64,000 nucleotides of DNA from Paenibacillus sp. Root52. GTDB taxonomy: Bacteria; Bacillota; Bacilli; Paenibacillales; Paenibacillaceae. Shown here piece by piece: positions 1 through 9,595 of this stretch. Under the pieces are notes generated by a model. It did no database searches, was not told the origin of the DNA, and saw nothing but the letters and a program-made list of their open reading frames with translations. A program made the position numbers and the translations under genes. Each line of letters begins with the position of its first letter. The stretch's first letter is position 1. The stretch spans positions 1 through 64,000 of the forward strand of contig NZ_LMFO01000029.1 of NCBI RefSeq assembly GCF_001426865.1. Reading direction: 5' to 3'.

Positions 1-104
1 ATATGATATTTATGTGTTATTAAATATTACATAATAACCTTTCGACAAAATTAAGGTAGTTAGACGCAGAAGATGGGCCAAGAGGCTTATTTACGTTGAT
101 TTAG

Positions 105-134
105 TTGGAATATCCATCCAGTTGCGTATATAAT
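105..134 (+). promoter_or_regulatory. Sigma-A type promoter of the P450 gene
   Basis: TTGGAA at 105-110 and a perfect TATAAT at 129-134 are separated by 18 bases. Transcription would begin near 141, leaving a short AT-rich leader before the P450 start at 187. The first 100 bases of the window hold no gene that I can see. Confidence 0.55.
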
Positions 135-186
135 GAATACGAACTTATATGTAAATAAATATATATAATTGATTGGAGGAAGCACG

Positions 187-1386
187 ATGAAACAAGCGCC
201 TCGAAAATATGCCAATTATATTCCTATTCGAGAATTGTACAGCAAGGAGCAGCAATTATCTCCCTTTCAGGTGTATGCAGAGCTTCGTGAGAACACTCCA
301 GTCCGATATGATGAGCATCGTGAATGCTGGGATGTATTTCAATATGAAGATGTACAGTATGTATTGAAAAATCCAAAGCTGTTTTCTTCTGAGCGTAACC
401 GCGCGAGTTCCAGTATGTTAACGACAGATCCTCCAAAACATAAACAGCTTCGTGATCTGGTCAATCAAGCTTTTACCCCGAAGGCTATAGAGGCTCTTGC
501 GCCACGGATTCAGGAAATCACAGATGAGCTGCTGGCTCCGCACCTATCGATAGGAAAGATGAATCTGATTGATGATCTTGCAACACCACTGCCCGTCATC
601 GTCATTGCTGAACTGATTGGGGTTCCGGCTTCAGATCGTCGTGAATTCAAGCATTGGTCTGATGTGCTTGTGAAAGGCGCACGCGATGACAGTGAAGAAG
701 CCTTTCAGGAGTTGGCCAAAGAGAAGCAGCAGAACATGCGGGAGTTATATGCCTATTTCACAGACATTATGGAACAGCGCCGTTTAGAGCCACAGGACGA
801 CCTGATCTCCTTGTTACTCGCTGCAAAGATTGAGGGTCAGAAGTTAACGGAGGAAGAAGTGGTCAATTTCTGTATTCTCTTGCTTGCCGCGGGGAATGAG
901 ACAACCACCAACCTAATCGCAAACGCAGTGCGTATCCTCTCTGAACAATCCGAATTACAAGATGAATTGCGTGAGCATCCGGATCGGGTCGCGAGTGCCG
1001 TAGAAGAGACACTGCGTTATTATCCGCCGATCGTGGCAATTGGTCGTGTTGCGAGGGAGACGGTGGAACTAAGAGATGTAACGATTAAGGCGGGTGAACA
1101 GGTTATATCCTGGGTTGGAGCTGCCAATCGTGACGGTGCACAGTTTGAAGATGCAGATCAATTCGTATCCGATCGTAAGCCGAACCGACATATGGGATTT
1201 GGATTTGGCATTCATTTCTGTCTGGGTGCACCACTGGCTCGTTTGGAAGCGAGAGTTGTATTGCACACGCTGCTCCAGCGTATGGAACAGATCCAGTTAG
1301 TCCCTAAAACGCCATTAGAGCCAATTCAAAGCGCTTTTGTCTTTGGTGTGAAGGAATATCCGATTCAATTTCACGAAAGACCATAA
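187..1386 (+). CDS. Cytochrome P450, CYP109-like
   Basis: This is a soluble bacterial haem-thiolate monooxygenase of 399 residues, a normal length for the class. The I-helix motif AAGNETTTN contains E238 and the oxygen-activation threonines. The K-helix ExxR is E274-R277. The haem loop FGFGIHFCLG puts the ligand at C345. The overall pattern recalls B. subtilis YjiB (CYP109B1), which oxidises fatty acids and terpenoids, but substrate cannot be read from sequence. I chose the ATG at 187 because GGAGGA sits 6 bases upstream; an in-frame TTG at 169 lacks such a site. No ferredoxin or reductase gene adjoins it, so electrons probably come from shared partners; a ferredoxin gene lies at 44760. Confidence 0.93.
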   Translation: MKQAPRKYANYIPIRELYSKEQQLSPFQVYAELRENTPVRYDEHRECWDVFQYEDVQYVLKNPKLFSSERNRASSSMLTTDPPKHKQLRDLVNQAFTPKAIEALAPRIQEITDELLAPHLSIGKMNLIDDLATPLPVIVIAELIGVPASDRREFKHWSDVLVKGARDDSEEAFQELAKEKQQNMRELYAYFTDIMEQRRLEPQDDLISLLLAAKIEGQKLTEEEVVNFCILLLAAGNETTTNLIANAVRILSEQSELQDELREHPDRVASAVEETLRYYPPIVAIGRVARETVELRDVTIKAGEQVISWVGAANRDGAQFEDADQFVSDRKPNRHMGFGFGIHFCLGAPLARLEARVVLHTLLQRMEQIQLVPKTPLEPIQSAFVFGVKEYPIQFHERP

Positions 1387-1392
1387 CAAAAG

Positions 1393-1435
1393 AAAGCCGC
1401 TCTCAGGCCTGAAATGGCGCTGAAGCGGCTTTTTG
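1393..1435 (+). terminator. Rho-independent terminator after the P450 gene
   Basis: AAAGCCGCT pairs with AGCGGCTTT, followed by a T run. The stem may also serve the convergent MFS gene on the other strand. Confidence 0.8.
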
Positions 1436-1506
1436 CTGCATGTTATGCTTACATGCGAACACTGCAAATGGCGATGCTAATTTGTTTTGCCAAACTTATA
1501 TTATGT

Positions 1507-2718
1507 TCAGGTTTCTTCAATACGGACAGGTCTTTTGTACAATTTGAACCGAACCCAGACCATATTGAGAAGTAACAATCCACCAGAAACGATGAACAAA
1601 CCCTCAATCCCGATAAACCCGGCCATGAAACCACCGATAATTGCACCTAGCATGTTCCCGAGCGCAAGCGTACTTGTATTGAAACTGAAAGCACGGCTGA
1701 TCATTCCATCTGGCGTGTACGAACGTATAAGGGCATTCACACTTGGCAACAAACCGCCCATAAATACCCCCATTGCAAACCGAACTAAGATGAGCTGCCA
1801 CACGCTCTGAACAAAGGCTTGGGGAATTAACATAAGGCCAGTCCCAATGAGAGAAAATGTAAGCACCTTGTGTGCCCCAATTCGGTCACTTAGCTTCCCT
1901 AGGAATGGTGACATCACCATATTGGACATACCGGTAACTGCCCCTACTAGTCCTGCCCAGAACGCAACATTTACAGTTGAAGCATGAAGCTCCTGCACAT
2001 ATAGCGGCAATAAGGTCATTGGGCTAATCATGGCAAACTGTAGCAGAAACGTTACGGCGAAGAGTACAGGTAATTGTGGTGATTTGTTCAGTTCCTTCAA
2101 ACCGGACAACACGGATTGTTCAGGTAGCTTGGCTGCTTCTTGGCGATCAAACTTCTCTCTTACAAGGAACATAGCAAGCATAGAAGCAGCGAAGATTAAT
2201 CCACCTGTAATATAGAATATAGGTCGAAATCCTACAGCATCAGCTAACAAACCGCCCATGAGTGGACCTAAGATTGTGCCGGCAACTTGTCCTGATTGAC
2301 TGATTCCCATCGCGAATCCCATACGATCTTTGGGCGTAGTTCCCGAAATGAGTGAGACTGCGGCAGGGTTGAAGCCTGAGATTGTACCGTTCAGAAGGCG
2401 TAATAAGAGCAATTGCCAAGGGTTTTGTGCAAGACCCATCAACGCAATAACGATTGCCATCCCGAACCCCGAGCGCAGCAGCATAATTTTGCGCCCATAT
2501 TTATCGGATAACTTGCCCCATAAGGGTTGGAACAAAAAGGACGTGAGGAAATTGGCTGCAAAAATGAATCCCGCCCAGATGCCAATTTCATGCTCGCCCA
2601 CCACGCCCAGATCCCTTGCGAGGTAAAGGGACAGAAATGGGGTAATCATGGTCATACCAGAGTTGACCAGAAATTGTCCAAACCAAAGCACAATGAGATT
2701 AACTTTCCATGTTTTCAA
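1507..2718 (-). CDS. MFS drug-efflux transporter, MdtG-like
   Basis: This is a 12-helix major facilitator protein of about 403 residues in the plasma membrane. The loop-2/3 motif appears as GKLSDKYGRK, and GKLSDRIG repeats it in the second half, as expected for an internally duplicated DHA1 proton-driven drug exporter. An in-frame TTG at 2739 would add seven residues but has no ribosome binding site. The TTG at 2718 is preceded by AAGGAAGTG at good spacing, so I prefer it. The gene stands alone, convergent with the P450 gene and divergent from hemE. The MdtG/YfmO-like assignment is by general resemblance and the substrate is unknown. Confidence 0.85.
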   Translation of the reverse strand: MKTWKVNLIVLWFGQFLVNSGMTMITPFLSLYLARDLGVVGEHEIGIWAGFIFAANFLTSFLFQPLWGKLSDKYGRKIMLLRSGFGMAIVIALMGLAQNPWQLLLLRLLNGTISGFNPAAVSLISGTTPKDRMGFAMGISQSGQVAGTILGPLMGGLLADAVGFRPIFYITGGLIFAASMLAMFLVREKFDRQEAAKLPEQSVLSGLKELNKSPQLPVLFAVTFLLQFAMISPMTLLPLYVQELHASTVNVAFWAGLVGAVTGMSNMVMSPFLGKLSDRIGAHKVLTFSLIGTGLMLIPQAFVQSVWQLILVRFAMGVFMGGLLPSVNALIRSYTPDGMISRAFSFNTSTLALGNMLGAIIGGFMAGFIGIEGLFIVSGGLLLLNMVWVRFKLYKRPVRIEET

Positions 2719-2853
2719 AGTGCTTTCACTTCCTTTCAAAGCTTTTTCTGTAATTCTCGAAAAACACCATCTTACTATTATAACACAATTGGCATATGGG
2801 CGAGGGGTGTAACGAATGTCATAGTATTGTCATTGGAACACATCTGTATGAGG

Positions 2854-2882
2854 TTGTTACGGAACTTCAAAAAGGGCATAAT
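2854..2882 (+). promoter_or_regulatory. Promoter of the hemEHY operon
   Basis: TTGTTA at 2854-2859 and CATAAT at 2877-2882 are 17 bases apart and lie just upstream of hemE. No Fur or PerR box is evident by eye. Confidence 0.5.
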
Positions 2883-2920
2883 GGTAATTATGAGTCCAAA
2901 AACTATTGGAGGCTTCTTAC

Positions 2921-3985
2921 ATGAGCTATAATGATCGTCTGATTCGGGCGAGTTTCAAACAACAAGTCGACCGTGTTCCGGTATGGTACATGCGGCAGGC
3001 TGGACGTTACGACCCTGAATATCGCAAAATTAAAGAAAAGTATTCTTTGCTCGAAATTTGCCAGCGGCCCGAGCTCGCGGCTGAAGTAACCCTCATGCCC
3101 GTCCGTAAGTTGGGCGTAGATGCGGCTATTTTGTATTCAGATATTATGAATCCGGTTGCTTCGCTCGGCATTGATTTTGATATTGTCAAAAACATTGGAC
3201 CGGTCATTGATAATCCGATTCGGACAGCGGCTGATGTGGAGCGTTTGCGTCCCATTGACGTTGAAGGTGATCTGTCACATATATTAGAAACCATTCGAAT
3301 TTTGGATAAAGAACTAGATGTGCCACTTATTACGTTTGCTGGTGCACCGTTCACGATTGCTAGTTACCTGATTGAAGGTCGACCTTCAAAAGGATACATT
3401 CGAACCAAAACGATGATGTATAGTGAGCCGCAAATGTGGCATCAATTGATGCAAAAATTAGGCGATATGGTGATTACATATGTCCGTGCACACATTGCCA
3501 ACGGTGGTAAGGCATTTCAGTTGTTTGATAGCTGGGTAGGTGCGCTTTCACCAAATGATTTTAGAACCTTTGTGTTGCCTACGATTACTCGTATCTTTAC
3601 CGAATTGTCCGATTTGAATGTACCGAAAATTTATTTCCCTGGTGTAGCTTCAGGCGAACTGCTGCCAACTCTGGTAGATCTGCAAGCTGATGTTATCGGA
3701 TTGGACTGGAGAGTATCTATTTCCGAAGGTCGCAAAAGACTAGGTGGTAAATTTGCCGTGCAGGGTAATCTGGACCCGTATGTGCTGACTGCACCGATGG
3801 AGTTACTTAAACAACAGGCAAAAGTAATCATTGATCAAGGTATCCAAGAGCCTGGCTATATATTCAATCTGGGACATGGACTATTTCCGGAAGCATCTCT
3901 TGATAAATTAAGAGAGTTGACAGCATATATACATGAGTATTCATCTGAAGCATTGAAGAGTGAGGTGACTATAACTAATGACTAA
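2921..3985 (+). CDS. hemE: Uroporphyrinogen decarboxylase
   Basis: HemE converts uroporphyrinogen III to coproporphyrinogen III by removing four carboxyl groups, in the cytosol and without cofactor. The 354-residue protein has the N-terminal signature PVWYMRQAGRYDPEYR, the substrate-binding arginines within it, and the later segments FAGAPFTIASYLIEG and GHGLFPEA. The ATG at 2921 follows GGAGG at 2908-2912; a TTG at 2906 has no such site. It is the first gene of hemE-hemH-hemY, the same order as in B. subtilis, and its stop overlaps the hemH start by 8 bases, implying coupled translation. Confidence 0.97.
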   Translation: MSYNDRLIRASFKQQVDRVPVWYMRQAGRYDPEYRKIKEKYSLLEICQRPELAAEVTLMPVRKLGVDAAILYSDIMNPVASLGIDFDIVKNIGPVIDNPIRTAADVERLRPIDVEGDLSHILETIRILDKELDVPLITFAGAPFTIASYLIEGRPSKGYIRTKTMMYSEPQMWHQLMQKLGDMVITYVRAHIANGGKAFQLFDSWVGALSPNDFRTFVLPTITRIFTELSDLNVPKIYFPGVASGELLPTLVDLQADVIGLDWRVSISEGRKRLGGKFAVQGNLDPYVLTAPMELLKQQAKVIIDQGIQEPGYIFNLGHGLFPEASLDKLRELTAYIHEYSSEALKSEVTITND

Positions 3986-4928
3986 TACTGTAGGCGTACT
4001 GGTGATGTCGTATGGCACACCTGAAAATATGGAGAGCATTGAGGCATATTACACCCATATTCGAAGAGGTCGCGCACCTGAGCCGGAGCAATTGAAGGAA
4101 CTTAGTGATCGCTATGAAGCGATTGTTGGAGGCGTGTTCCCCCTTCGGGAAAACACCGATAATCAAGTTCGAGCGTTGCAAGAAACATTGAACAAGGATG
4201 AGCGTGCGAGTGACGTAGAATTCAAATGTTATCAGGGGCTCAAACATGCTTATCCTTTCATTGAAGACGGTGTGGAGCAGATGGCAAAAGACGGAATCCA
4301 GTCCGCCATCGGGATTGTACTTGCTCCCCATTATTCCACGATGAGTGTAGGCAGTTATATTAAGCGCGCACGCGAGAAGGCCGAAGAAATGGGCATTCAG
4401 ATGTCCTTTATCGAGAGCTATCATCTGCATCCGAAGCTGATTCAGGCTCTGTCTACACGCGTAAGTGCGAAGTTAGATATGTTTGAAGAAGCAGGAGCCA
4501 AACGTGGGGATGTTCGTGTATTGTTCAGCGCACATAGCTTGCCGGCACGAATTGTAGATATCGGTGACCCATACCCACAACAGCTACTGGAAACCTCTGA
4601 GGTTATTGCTTCTCGATTGGGTATCACCAACTGGCAATTTACATGGCAGAGTGCGGGGCGTACAGCCGAGCCGTGGCTTGGTCCTGATATTTTGGATACA
4701 CTTCAGGAGCTTTCCCGTGAGCAGATAGAGGATGTGTTAGTCGCTCCAATCGGTTTCGTATCGGATCACCTGGAAGTCCTGTATGATCTGGATATTGAGG
4801 CCAAAGCGATTGCTAAAGAGATCGATATGCGTCTTATGCGTACAGATTCTCTGAACAGTGATCCACTCTACATGGAGACGCTCAGTGACGTCATTCTAAG
4901 CCAGTGGCAGCAAGGAACGGATGTGTAA
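3978..4928 (+). CDS. hemH: Coproporphyrin/protoporphyrin ferrochelatase
   Basis: HemH inserts ferrous iron into the porphyrin ring. In Firmicutes the natural substrate is coproporphyrin III (the enzyme is also named CpfC), with a later decarboxylation by ChdC/HemQ, which is not in this window. The protein has 316 residues, close to the 310 of B. subtilis HemH. SAHSLPARIVDIGDPY carries the metal-site histidine, and APIGFVSDHLEVLYDLD carries the partner glutamate. It lacks the [2Fe-2S] tail of animal enzymes. It overlaps hemE by 8 bases and its stop shares one base with the hemY start. Confidence 0.97.
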   Translation: MTNTVGVLVMSYGTPENMESIEAYYTHIRRGRAPEPEQLKELSDRYEAIVGGVFPLRENTDNQVRALQETLNKDERASDVEFKCYQGLKHAYPFIEDGVEQMAKDGIQSAIGIVLAPHYSTMSVGSYIKRAREKAEEMGIQMSFIESYHLHPKLIQALSTRVSAKLDMFEEAGAKRGDVRVLFSAHSLPARIVDIGDPYPQQLLETSEVIASRLGITNWQFTWQSAGRTAEPWLGPDILDTLQELSREQIEDVLVAPIGFVSDHLEVLYDLDIEAKAIAKEIDMRLMRTDSLNSDPLYMETLSDVILSQWQQGTDV

Positions 4929-6352
4929 TGGAAGATAAGAAACGGCGTGTCGTCGTTGTAGGCGGCGGACTAACCGGCCTCAGCGCGGCATTCTATATAC
5001 GGAAGCATTATCGGGAAGCAGGGTTTGAACCCATAATTACTCTGGTGGAGAAAAGCTCCTCCATGGGTGGTATGATTGAGACCCTTCACCGTGACGGATT
5101 TGTTGTTGAAAAGGGACCGGATTCGTTCCTAGCTCGCAAAACAGCGATGATTGATCTGGCTAAGGAACTTGAGATTGACCACGAACTTGTGAGTCAGAAT
5201 CCGGAGTCCAAGAAAACATACATTATGCAGCGTGGCAAGCTTCATCCTATGCCAGCAGGACTCGTTCTAGGTATTCCAACGGAGCTTAGACCTTTTCTGC
5301 GGAGTGGTCTGGTATCCCCCGCAGGCAAAATGCGTGCGTTAATGGATTTCTTCATTCCTCCAAAACGTACAACAGAAGATGAGTCATTAGGCTATATGAT
5401 TGAACGACGCCTAGGTACGGAAGTGCTTGAGAATCTAACTGAACCGTTACTAGCGGGCATTTATGCAGGGGATATGCGCCGACTAAGTCTACAAGCTACC
5501 TTTCCTCAATTCGGAGAAGTTGAGAGAGATTATGGCAGCCTAATTCGAGGCATGATGACAGGTCGCAAACCTGCAGAAACTCACACAGGCACGAAAAAAA
5601 GTGCTTTTCTTAATTTCCGTCAGGGGCTTCAGAGTCTTGTTCATGCACTTGTGCATGATCTACAAGATGTCGAGCAACTGCTGAATACTTCAGTACAATC
5701 ACTGGATGTTCAGGCTGGAAGTGAAGCTAGATATAAGGTTCAATTGGACAATGGTCATAGTCTTGATGCGGATGAGGTTGTAATTACAGTGCCTACGTAT
5801 GTAGCATCATCGTTACTGCAACCCCATGTGGATACGGCGGCACTTGATGCGATTAATTATGTATCTGTAGCCAATGTTGTGCTTGCCTTTGAGAAAAAGG
5901 ATGTAGAGCATGCATTCGATGGTTCTGGCTTCCTCGTTCCGCGTAAGGAAGGCCGCAACATCACTGCCTGCACATGGACATCAACGAAGTGGCTACATAC
6001 TAGCCCAGATGATAAAGTGCTGCTGCGCTGTTATGTTGGCCGTTCCGGAGATGAGCAGAATGTGGAGCTTCCGGATGATGCGCTCACAGAATTGGTGATG
6101 AAGGATCTACGAGAGACAATGGGCATTGAAGCCACGCCAATTTTTGCTGAGATCACTCGACTTCGCAAGTCGATGCCTCAATATCCGGTAGGTCACTTAG
6201 AGCATATCTCCGCATTGCGTGAAGAGCTTGGCAAACAGTTGCCTGGTGTTTATATCGCGGGTGCGGGTTATGAAGGTGTGGGATTACCTGACTGCATTAG
6301 ACAGGCAAAAGAAATGTCGATGCTAGCAGTACAGCAACTTGCTGCAAATTAA
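4928..6352 (+). CDS. hemY: Coproporphyrinogen III oxidase, HemY type
   Basis: This FAD enzyme oxidises coproporphyrinogen III to coproporphyrin III with oxygen (also called CgoX; older name protoporphyrinogen oxidase). The 474-residue protein begins with the dinucleotide-binding segment VVVVGGGLTGLSAAFYI at residues about 8-24 and ends with the FAD-closing segment GVYIAGAGYEGVGLPDCI. Its ATG overlaps the hemH stop (TAATG), so translation is coupled. The B. subtilis homologue is soluble or loosely membrane-bound, and no transmembrane segment is evident here. Confidence 0.95.
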   Translation: MEDKKRRVVVVGGGLTGLSAAFYIRKHYREAGFEPIITLVEKSSSMGGMIETLHRDGFVVEKGPDSFLARKTAMIDLAKELEIDHELVSQNPESKKTYIMQRGKLHPMPAGLVLGIPTELRPFLRSGLVSPAGKMRALMDFFIPPKRTTEDESLGYMIERRLGTEVLENLTEPLLAGIYAGDMRRLSLQATFPQFGEVERDYGSLIRGMMTGRKPAETHTGTKKSAFLNFRQGLQSLVHALVHDLQDVEQLLNTSVQSLDVQAGSEARYKVQLDNGHSLDADEVVITVPTYVASSLLQPHVDTAALDAINYVSVANVVLAFEKKDVEHAFDGSGFLVPRKEGRNITACTWTSTKWLHTSPDDKVLLRCYVGRSGDEQNVELPDDALTELVMKDLRETMGIEATPIFAEITRLRKSMPQYPVGHLEHISALREELGKQLPGVYIAGAGYEGVGLPDCIRQAKEMSMLAVQQLAAN

Positions 6353-6399
6353 CAGAGTTTGAATGTTCGAAAGAAACTCTGTTGAACAATCTCATATAG

Positions 6400-6443
6400 A
6401 GCTGTCTTGAGCGTAGATTTTCTACAGGAAAGACAGCTTTTTT
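6400..6443 (+). terminator. Terminator of the haem operon
   Basis: AGCTGTCTT pairs with AAGACAGCT, followed by six or more T. A second inverted repeat, AACAGAGTTT with AAACTCTGTT (6351-6385), lies just after hemY without a T run. Confidence 0.8.
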
Positions 6444-6505
6444 ATACCATTCCATACCATGGCTGGTATAATGATTAAGATTGCTGTAAAGAAGAGGAGT
6501 TGCCT

Positions 6506-7918
6506 ATGTATCCGCCAAGATCCCAACGAAGTGAAGTAAAGAAAAAAACGAGACGTACTCGCAAACGGATCGTTTGGGTCATTAATTTGTTGCTAATAGT
6601 AATGATCGGACTTGTATGCTTGTATTATGCCATTGAAATGAGAGAGCAGGCAGATCGTGCGGTGGAGGTGACAACGGTCACTCCAGAATCTTCTGGTGAG
6701 GTAGAACCTCAAGGTGGTGACCCGTTAACGACACCTGAGGCAACCCCTGAGACGGATGATACTGTGGAAGAGGAGCCGGCTGTGTCCAATGACCAAGATG
6801 CTGAAGAAACTAGTAATGACCAGTCGGACAACACGGAAGATGCTGCCAACATGGATTCGAAAGATACGTCTGGAACGGACGTAAAGCAGCCGGCCAAACC
6901 GTCTAAGTCAGACAGCTCTAAAGGGAACGGTAGCTCAGCAGCAGCACCGGGGAACCAAGAGCCTGTTCATTCAGCTAATGACGTAACGATTCATTTTGTC
7001 GGGGACATACAGTTCTCGGGAAAAGTAGCTGAGCTGCTGGAGAAGAATGGATACGATTATCCCTTTCAGAAGTTAGGCAACCTCTTTAAGGATGATGACC
7101 TGACAATTGGAAACCTGGAAACACCGGTAACGACTGGTGGTACGGGTGCAGCTAACAAAACATATGTATACAAATCTTCGCCCAAAGCGTTAGCGGCTAT
7201 GGCAGATGCGGGATTTGATGCGGTTAATCTCGCGAACAATCATATTTTGGATCAGGGTGTCGAAGGTCTAGTGGATACGCTAGGTTATCTGAAGGAATAT
7301 GGAATCGCTCACACCGGATCAGGAATGAATCAGGATGAGGCATATGCGCCTACATATCTGGAGCGTAAAGGAATGAAAATTGCATTACTTGGCTTCAGCC
7401 GTGTCGTACCTGAGGCGAGTTGGAAGGCAGAAGGCAATCGAGCTGGTGTAGCTGAAGCCTACAATTCCACTGCCGCGGTAAAAGCAATTCAGGATGCACG
7501 TAAGAATGCGGATCTCGTTATTGTTGTGGCGCATTGGGGAGTAGAGCGAGTGAGTACGCCCAATGATGATCAGACGCGCTTGGCACATGAATTTGTAGAT
7601 GCAGGAGCAGACCTTGTTATAGGGGGTCATCCGCATGTGTTACAAGGCATGGAATACTATAAGGGCAAATGGATCGCATACAGTACAGGTAATTTTATTT
7701 TCTCCAAATCAACCACAGAGGAAACATGGAAAACGGCTGTATTTCAAGCTCGCTGTAGTGCAGAAGCCAAATGCAGTATGAAGGTAATTCCTTATGAGGC
7801 TGCACTGGGTCAGGCCATTCCTATGCTAGGTGAAGCTAATAAGCTACTGTTACAGCAGATGACTCAACTTTCACCAGGTGTTCGCTTTGATGCCAGCGGT
7901 GTTGCTTCCCCAAGTTAA
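6506..7918 (+). CDS. CapA-family membrane-anchored phosphoesterase-like protein
   Basis: The 470-residue protein has three parts: a basic N-terminus with one membrane helix at about residues 22-46, a linker of about 100 residues rich in Ser, Thr, Glu and Asp, and a CapA/PgsA domain on the outside. CapA-type motifs are present: HFVGDIQFSG, GNLETPVT, NLANNHILDQG, VVAHWGVE, GGHPHVLQG and STGNFIFS, matching a calcineurin-like metal centre. The family is linked to poly-gamma-glutamate synthesis and export, but no pgsB or pgsC homologue adjoins, so the role is open. The ATG at 6506 follows AGAGGAG with 6 bases spacing. The gene appears monocistronic. Confidence 0.88.
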   Translation: MYPPRSQRSEVKKKTRRTRKRIVWVINLLLIVMIGLVCLYYAIEMREQADRAVEVTTVTPESSGEVEPQGGDPLTTPEATPETDDTVEEEPAVSNDQDAEETSNDQSDNTEDAANMDSKDTSGTDVKQPAKPSKSDSSKGNGSSAAAPGNQEPVHSANDVTIHFVGDIQFSGKVAELLEKNGYDYPFQKLGNLFKDDDLTIGNLETPVTTGGTGAANKTYVYKSSPKALAAMADAGFDAVNLANNHILDQGVEGLVDTLGYLKEYGIAHTGSGMNQDEAYAPTYLERKGMKIALLGFSRVVPEASWKAEGNRAGVAEAYNSTAAVKAIQDARKNADLVIVVAHWGVERVSTPNDDQTRLAHEFVDAGADLVIGGHPHVLQGMEYYKGKWIAYSTGNFIFSKSTTEETWKTAVFQARCSAEAKCSMKVIPYEAALGQAIPMLGEANKLLLQQMTQLSPGVRFDASGVASPS

Positions 7919-7998
7919 TTAGTCTTGAACATATCGAAGATGTAAGTGGGTAAGTAGTATATGAATGAAGCTAGTACGTTGTGGAGGAGTGGATCAGA

Positions 7999-8751
7999 TT
8001 GAACAATAGCTGTGTCGCGCATCGTGGTTTTTCTTCCATTGCACCAGAGAATACGATGGCAGCCTTTGAGCTTGCTATGGAACAACCCCAAGTACAATGG
8101 ATCGAACTGGACGTACAATGTTCACGTGATGGTGTCCCCGTTGTCATTCATGACTTTACCTTTAATCGAACAACAGACGGAGAGGGTCTCGTACGGGAGA
8201 CGAATTGGTCGGATATAGAGAAGTTAGATGCAGGATCATGGAAAGGAAAAAGCTACGTAGGAGAACGGGTCCCTTCCCTTGGCGAGGTGCTTGATCGCTG
8301 TTGTGGCAAGGTTCGACTGAATATTGAACTGAAAACGCAAGGGGATATGTATCCAGATCTTCCAGCCGCCGTCATTCATGAAGTGAGACAGAGACATATG
8401 CAACATGATGTGGTGTTGACTTCCTTTGAACCCAAAGCATTAGCTAAAGCTAAAGAGATTGCACCAGAGTTCCAAACGGGATTGATCATTGATGCTCGTC
8501 CAGGCGATCTGGTAGCTCGATTAAAACAATTGCAGTGCAGCTTCCTGTCCATCGGTTATACCAATGTGGATAAATCCTTGATGCGTGAGATGCAACACGA
8601 GGAGATTCAGGTGATGGCTTGGACAGTGGACGACAAAACGATCATGAAGCGCCTCGCCGCAATCGATCCTTCGCTAATGTTATGTACGAACTGTCCTGAT
8701 GTGTGGGAGAAGGCGTTCCACGAAACAGCACGTCATTTTTTCAGACCCTAA
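7999..8751 (+). CDS. Glycerophosphodiester phosphodiesterase
   Basis: This GDPD-family enzyme hydrolyses glycerophosphodiesters to glycerol 3-phosphate and an alcohol. Its 250 residues show the family pattern: AHRGFSSIAPENT near the N-terminus (catalytic His-Arg), then ELDVQCSRDG and IHDFTFNRTT (metal-binding Glu, Asp and second catalytic His), and NIELKTQ. There is no signal peptide, so it is probably cytosolic, like UgpQ. A GTG at 7981 opens the frame, but GGAGGAG at 7983-7989 lies inside that extension and is correctly spaced for the TTG at 7999. Confidence 0.9.
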   Translation: MNNSCVAHRGFSSIAPENTMAAFELAMEQPQVQWIELDVQCSRDGVPVVIHDFTFNRTTDGEGLVRETNWSDIEKLDAGSWKGKSYVGERVPSLGEVLDRCCGKVRLNIELKTQGDMYPDLPAAVIHEVRQRHMQHDVVLTSFEPKALAKAKEIAPEFQTGLIIDARPGDLVARLKQLQCSFLSIGYTNVDKSLMREMQHEEIQVMAWTVDDKTIMKRLAAIDPSLMLCTNCPDVWEKAFHETARHFFRP

Positions 8752-8854
8752 TTTGCAATCATTTCGAAGTGAATTATAATATGTACTTATATGAAAAAAG
8801 CAAAATACATTCTTCATCTGCGCTAATGAATCTGATAAAGGTGGTTATCAACCG

Positions 8855-9487
8855 ATGCTGACAAATATTCGTAACGTATACTGTGTAGGACGCAATTATA
8901 AACTTCACGCTGAAGAATTGGGTAATGCAGTACCGGATGAACCGATGATCTTTATGAAACCTTCTCATGCGGTGGTTCCGCTTAATGGAGAAGCAATTGC
9001 ATTGCCTTCTACCCAAGGCGAAGTACACTATGAAGCCGAATTAGTGATTCGAATCGGACAGAACTATCAGCCTGGAATTTCTATTGTGAACCTCGTTGAT
9101 GCGTATGCTTTTGGTATCGATTTTACATTGCGTGATGTGCAGTCAGTGATTAAGAAAAAGGGACATCCGTGGACTGCAGCCAAGGGATTCAAAAATTCAG
9201 CGCCGATCACGGAGTTTCAAGCCTTCACAGATGTAGATTCATTGCAAAACGCTGATTTTACGCTGAACAAAAATGGTGAAGAAGTTCAGCGCGGCAATAT
9301 TCGTAATATGATCTTCGATCTCCAGACGATTGTGGACTACGTGGGACAACACTACGGTCTTGGAGAAGGCGATATCATTTTCACAGGTACACCTGAGGGT
9401 GTAGGATCAACTGTAGCTGGCGATGTTCTTGAACTCACTTGGAATGGCGAGTCTGTAGGCCAGTGCACGATTGTGGCAGCTAATTAA
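8855..9487 (+). CDS. Fumarylacetoacetate hydrolase family protein
   Basis: This 210-residue protein belongs to the single-domain FAH family of metal-dependent C-C hydrolases, decarboxylases and oxaloacetate tautomerases. Seen motifs are GRNYKLHAEELG, the metal ligands in HYEAELVIRIG, DFTLRDVQ, and TGTPEGVG close to the C-terminus. Relatives such as YcgM/YisK-type proteins act on acylpyruvates or oxaloacetate. Substrate cannot be fixed from sequence. No aromatic-degradation genes are near, which argues for a housekeeping oxaloacetate or acylpyruvate role. Confidence 0.88.
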   Translation: MLTNIRNVYCVGRNYKLHAEELGNAVPDEPMIFMKPSHAVVPLNGEAIALPSTQGEVHYEAELVIRIGQNYQPGISIVNLVDAYAFGIDFTLRDVQSVIKKKGHPWTAAKGFKNSAPITEFQAFTDVDSLQNADFTLNKNGEEVQRGNIRNMIFDLQTIVDYVGQHYGLGEGDIIFTGTPEGVGSTVAGDVLELTWNGESVGQCTIVAAN

Positions 9488-9524
9488 TCATGGAGCATTT
9501 GCTTGTGAGTAACATGAGTAACAA

Positions 9525-9550
9525 GAGGGGCGTGTAAACGCTCCTTTTTT
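9525..9550 (+). terminator. Terminator after the FAH gene
   Basis: GGGGCG pairs with CGCTCC (one G-U pair) around a TGTAAA loop, followed by six T. Confidence 0.7.
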
Positions 9551-9595
9551 ATATGCCAATGATAGCTGATTAAGCCTAGTTACTGTCTCTGCAAC

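Noticed and set aside
3975..4430. Antisense frame opposite hemH
   Set aside because: It overlaps a confidently identified gene and shows no ribosome site or domain.
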